64,000 nt of DNA, from positions 434,001 to 498,000 of the forward strand of contig NZ_AHCD03000020.1 of the NCBI RefSeq assembly GCF_000238295.3, read 5' to 3'. A program made the position numbers and the translations under genes. Below the pieces are notes generated by a model, which saw nothing but the letters and a program-made list of their open reading frames with translations, did no database searches and was not told the DNA's origin. This document shows, piece after piece, positions 61,452-64,000 of the stretch (its first letter is position 1; each line of letters opens with the position of its first letter). This DNA comes from Pseudoalteromonas rubra (GTDB taxonomy: Bacteria > Pseudomonadota > Gammaproteobacteria > Enterobacterales > Alteromonadaceae).

Positions 61452-61790
61452 ATGAAAATGATAAGCGCAATAATTAAACCGTTTAAGCTGGATGAAGTCC
61501 GCGAAGCCCTGGCTGAGCTGGGTATCGAGGGCATGACAGTGGTCGATGTGAAGGGTTTTGGTCGTCAGAGGGGTCATACCGAGCTTTACCGTGGAGCTGA
61601 ATATCAGGTCGACTTTATTCCAAAAATTAAGCTTGAAATAGCGACCCGCAGTGAAAATACCCAACGCGTCGTTGAGGCGATTACTGAGATTGCCAGTACT
61701 GGCAAAATTGGCGATGGCAAAATATTTGTCTATGACCTTGAGCAAATTGTCCGGATCCGTACCGGTGAACTCGACGAAGAAGCGATTTAA
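61452..61790 (+). CDS. glnK: PII nitrogen regulatory protein GlnK
   Basis: 112 residues, PII length. The T-loop with GHTELYRGAEYQVDF carries the uridylylated Tyr (near 51). The B-loop TGKIGDGKIFV (about 83-93) and C-terminal RIRTGELDEEAI are diagnostic. GlnK binds ATP/ADP and 2-oxoglutarate and plugs AmtB when nitrogen is sufficient. The amtB gene follows 11 bp downstream, so it is the GlnK-type PII. Confidence 0.96.
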   Translation: MKMISAIIKPFKLDEVREALAELGIEGMTVVDVKGFGRQRGHTELYRGAEYQVDFIPKIKLEIATRSENTQRVVEAITEIASTGKIGDGKIFVYDLEQIVRIRTGELDEEAI

Positions 61791-61801
61791 GGGGTGAAAT
61801 A

Positions 61802-63031
61802 ATGGAAAACACGGTAATCGAATTACAATTCTCTCTGAACACCTTTTACTTTCTGGTGTCAGGTATTCTGGTGATGTGGATGGCTGCTGGCTTCGCGATG
61901 CTTGAAGCCGGGCTGGTACGTTCAAAGAACACCACAGAAATTCTCACTAAAAATGTCGCTCTGTATGCCATCGCCTGTACGATGTTTCTATTGGTTGGAT
62001 ATAACATCATGTACGTGGATAACGTTGAAGGCGGGGTAGTGCCTAACTTTGGTGCGCTCATTGGTAGCGCTGCCGACGATGCTGATCATGCGTTAGAATC
62101 GGACTTCTTTTTTCAGGTCGTGTTTGTGGCAACTGCCATGTCTATTGTCTCCGGGGCAGTCGCTGAGCGAATGAAACTTTGGGCTTTCTTGTTGTTTACT
62201 GTGGTCCTGACTGGGTTGATTTATCCTATTGAAGGATACTGGACTTGGGGCGCTGGGTTCTTGTCTGAAATGGGTTTTGTCGACTTTGCAGGCTCTGCGA
62301 TTGTGCATGGTGCAGGTGCCGCAGCCGCATTGGCAGGCGTTTTGTTACTCGGGGCACGTAAGGGCAAGTATGGAAGAAACGGTGAAATCTATCCTATTCC
62401 CGGTTCAAACCTGCCTCTGGCGACATTGGGAACCTTTATTTTGTGGATGGGATGGTTTGGGTTTAACGGTGGCTCTCAGCTGTTTCTCGCAGACAAAAGC
62501 AATGCCATCGCAGTCAGCCAGATCATGGTAAACACCAATGCTGCGGCGGCAGCAGGTGCGATTGCAGCATTGGTGGTGTGTAAGCTGATGTGGAAAAAAG
62601 CCGACCTGACCATGATCCTGAACGGTGCATTGGCTGGTCTGGTGACCATTACCGCTGAGCCTGCGTCACCGACACCGATGCTGGCCTGTATTTTGGGGAT
62701 GCTGGGTGGTTCTTTGGTGGTATTCAGCATCGTGGCACTGGATAAACTGCGTATAGATGATCCGGTTGGTGCCATTTCAGTGCATGGTGTGTGCGGGGCG
62801 CTGGGCATTATGATGGTACCTTTCTCGAACAGTGATGCCAGCTTTATGACTCAGGCCATCGGCCTGGTGACCATACTGGGCTTTGTGTTTATCGCGTCTT
62901 ACATCGTCTGGGGGATCATCAAAACCTTGATGGGGATCCGGGTGGGTGAAGAAGAAGAACTCAGTGGTATGGACCAGCATGACTGTGGCATAGATGCGTA
63001 CCCAGAATTTGTGACCATTCGCAATAAGTAA
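61802..63031 (+). CDS. amtB: ammonium transporter
   Basis: 409 residues with about 11 membrane helices. AmtB conducts ammonium/ammonia across the inner membrane. Characteristic segments are MWMAAGFAMLEAGLVRSKN, SGAVAERMKLWAF, the DFAGSAIVHGAGAAAALAG block with a pore His, LGTFILWMGWFGFNGGS and ISVHGVCGALGIMMVPF with the second conserved pore His. The cytoplasmic tail binds GlnK. A strong terminator follows. Confidence 0.97.
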   Translation: MENTVIELQFSLNTFYFLVSGILVMWMAAGFAMLEAGLVRSKNTTEILTKNVALYAIACTMFLLVGYNIMYVDNVEGGVVPNFGALIGSAADDADHALESDFFFQVVFVATAMSIVSGAVAERMKLWAFLLFTVVLTGLIYPIEGYWTWGAGFLSEMGFVDFAGSAIVHGAGAAAALAGVLLLGARKGKYGRNGEIYPIPGSNLPLATLGTFILWMGWFGFNGGSQLFLADKSNAIAVSQIMVNTNAAAAAGAIAALVVCKLMWKKADLTMILNGALAGLVTITAEPASPTPMLACILGMLGGSLVVFSIVALDKLRIDDPVGAISVHGVCGALGIMMVPFSNSDASFMTQAIGLVTILGFVFIASYIVWGIIKTLMGIRVGEEEELSGMDQHDCGIDAYPEFVTIRNK

Positions 63032-63041
63032 GCAAGAATTC

Positions 63042-63073
63042 ACCAAAAAGCGCGGCTTATCGCGCTTTTTGGT
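63042..63073 (+). terminator. intrinsic terminator after amtB
   Basis: Perfect 13-bp stem ACCAAAAAGCGCG / CGCGCTTTTTGGT with a GCTTAT loop and five T within the right arm. Confidence 0.9.
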
Positions 63074-63137
63074 TTAAGCGGCAGTTAATCTGAGATAATC
63101 TAGCATCTATTCACTCTCAGTAAGCATTCCACGGTCA

Positions 63138-64000
63138 ATGGCAGACAACAAAAAAGCAGCAGGCAAACCTCGCAAGTCCACCCGTAAATCATCGGCCAAA
63201 TCAGGCAAAAAAAAGACCGCTAACTCCGCTTCCTCATTTAAGCAACGCTTACGGACATTGCGTAACCGGACACTGAGCACGCTGTGGTCGTTGTGCTGGA
63301 AGCTGAGTCTGGCTATGGTATTTGCGGTTGCAGGGTATGTGGTTTATCTCGATGCCAAAGTCAGCCGTCAGTTTGAAGGGAACAAGTGGCAGTTACCTGT
63401 ACAGGTGTATGCCCGCGCTATGGCGTTTTATCCGGATCAATATCTGGCTGAGCAGGAAGTGATCTGGGAACTGGAGCGGCTCAATTACTCGCGGGTAAAC
63501 CGCATTAAACATACGGGCCAGTTTGTGGTGCAGGGTCGTACGATTACCGTGTATCGCCGCTCCTTTGAGTTTTATGACGGGGTTGAGCAGGCGCGTATCT
63601 TTACCCTCAATTTTGCTGGTAAAAAGCTGGCCAGTATTGTGAATGATCAGGGGCGGCGAGTTGAGAGTGCCAGACTTGAGCCGGTACAAATTGCTCGAAT
63701 AGGCAATGAAAGTCGTCAGGATCGGGAATTTGTGCCACTGGACAAAATACCGGATATTCTTAAAAACACCTTGTTGGTGGTTGAAGATCGGGCTTTTTAT
63801 GAACATCACGGGGTGTCTGTGTGGTCGATTATGCGCGCCTTATACCACAATATTCGCGCAGGACGCACAGTGCAGGGGGGAAGTACCCTGACCCAGCAGC
63901 TGGCAAAGAACTTTTATTTAACCCGGGAACGTTCTTTGCTGCGCAAGATCAATGAAGCTTTTATCGCCCTCATTCTTGATTTCCGTTACAGCAAAGATGA
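63138..64000 (+). CDS. mrcB: penicillin-binding protein 1B (5' part, runs off window)
   Basis: 287 codons are visible from ATG 63138; the frame is open at the window end. A Lys/Arg-rich cytoplasmic head (about 1-45) is followed by a membrane anchor (about 58-77, LSLAMVFAVAGYVVYL), a UB2H-like region and the start of the GT51 glycosyltransferase domain with catalytic motif VVEDRAFYEHHGVS and QGGSTLTQQLAKNFYLT. PBP1B polymerises and crosslinks peptidoglycan. The transpeptidase domain lies beyond the window. Confidence 0.95.
   Translation, partial: MADNKKAAGKPRKSTRKSSAKSGKKKTANSASSFKQRLRTLRNRTLSTLWSLCWKLSLAMVFAVAGYVVYLDAKVSRQFEGNKWQLPVQVYARAMAFYPDQYLAEQEVIWELERLNYSRVNRIKHTGQFVVQGRTITVYRRSFEFYDGVEQARIFTLNFAGKKLASIVNDQGRRVESARLEPVQIARIGNESRQDREFVPLDKIPDILKNTLLVVEDRAFYEHHGVSVWSIMRALYHNIRAGRTVQGGSTLTQQLAKNFYLTRERSLLRKINEAFIALILDFRYSKD

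Overview
The window is chromosomal DNA from a marine-type gammaproteobacterium, most like Alteromonadales and probably Pseudoalteromonas or a close relative. This is inferred from the gene families and conserved neighbourhoods: tadA / mltF-purL, tsaD / plsY / folB-folK-uppP, argR / mdh, rpiA-serA-fau, ubiC-ubiA and glpE-glpG. Most of it is dense core genome on both strands, punctuated by strong intrinsic terminators, with a few accessory islands. No tRNA, rRNA, CRISPR array, insertion sequence or integrase was seen.

Layout. 1-5.6 kb: 3' end of a large SpvB/Rhs-type polymorphic toxin with a hydrophobic DUF4225-like tail, plus an AT-rich membrane immunity candidate. 5.8-11.3 kb: accessory genes (FAD monooxygenase, Calx-beta/DUF4114-like secreted protein, DinB protein), then an XRE regulator, an orphan membrane protein and a 37-residue peptide with a double-glycine leader. 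11.3-21.5 kb: purine and glutamine metabolism (phosphoribosyltransferase, glsA, gsk, tadA, purL), mltF, and an unrecognised Arg-rich 54-residue ORF between tadA and mltF. 21.6-24.7 kb: ydbH-ynbE-ydbL envelope lipid-transport operon. 24.7-32.8 kb: LPS inner-core and capsule genes (waaA, wzi-like, gmhA, hldE, kdkA, a GT9 heptosyltransferase, gmhB). 33-36.5 kb: kbl-tdh threonine catabolism with several RNA hairpins, then glpE-glpG. 36.5-41.6 kb: a stand-alone FliL-like protein, ubiC-ubiA, a LysR regulator and an HD-GYP response regulator. 41.7-47.3 kb: DUF2007, yjaG, tsaD, plsY, folB, folK, uppP, a GNAT enzyme and tapT. 47.36-47.75 kb (minus strand): a CsrB/RsmZ-type regulatory RNA with more than 20 GGA motifs. 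48-53 kb: a ferric-iron ABC transporter behind a Fur-like site, then a Dyp-type peroxidase relative lacking two distal catalytic residues. 53-58 kb: argR, mdh, serA, rpiA, fau and a tail-anchored protein. 58-64 kb: S10 peptidase, REC-REC-GGDEF protein, glnK-amtB and the start of mrcB.

How the genes fit together. gmhA, hldE and gmhB make ADP-heptose; waaA and kdkA attach and phosphorylate Kdo; the GT9 enzyme probably adds heptose. The CsrB-like RNA would titrate CsrA. Together with the HD-GYP and GGDEF proteins (c-di-GMP breakdown and synthesis) it suggests post-transcriptional and second-messenger control of lifestyle. glnK-amtB, glsA, purL and argR connect to nitrogen metabolism.

The least-explained elements are the double-glycine peptide cassette (9.8-11 kb), the Arg-rich ORF at 14982-15146, the degenerate Dyp protein at 52047-52961 and the Rhs toxin/immunity pair.
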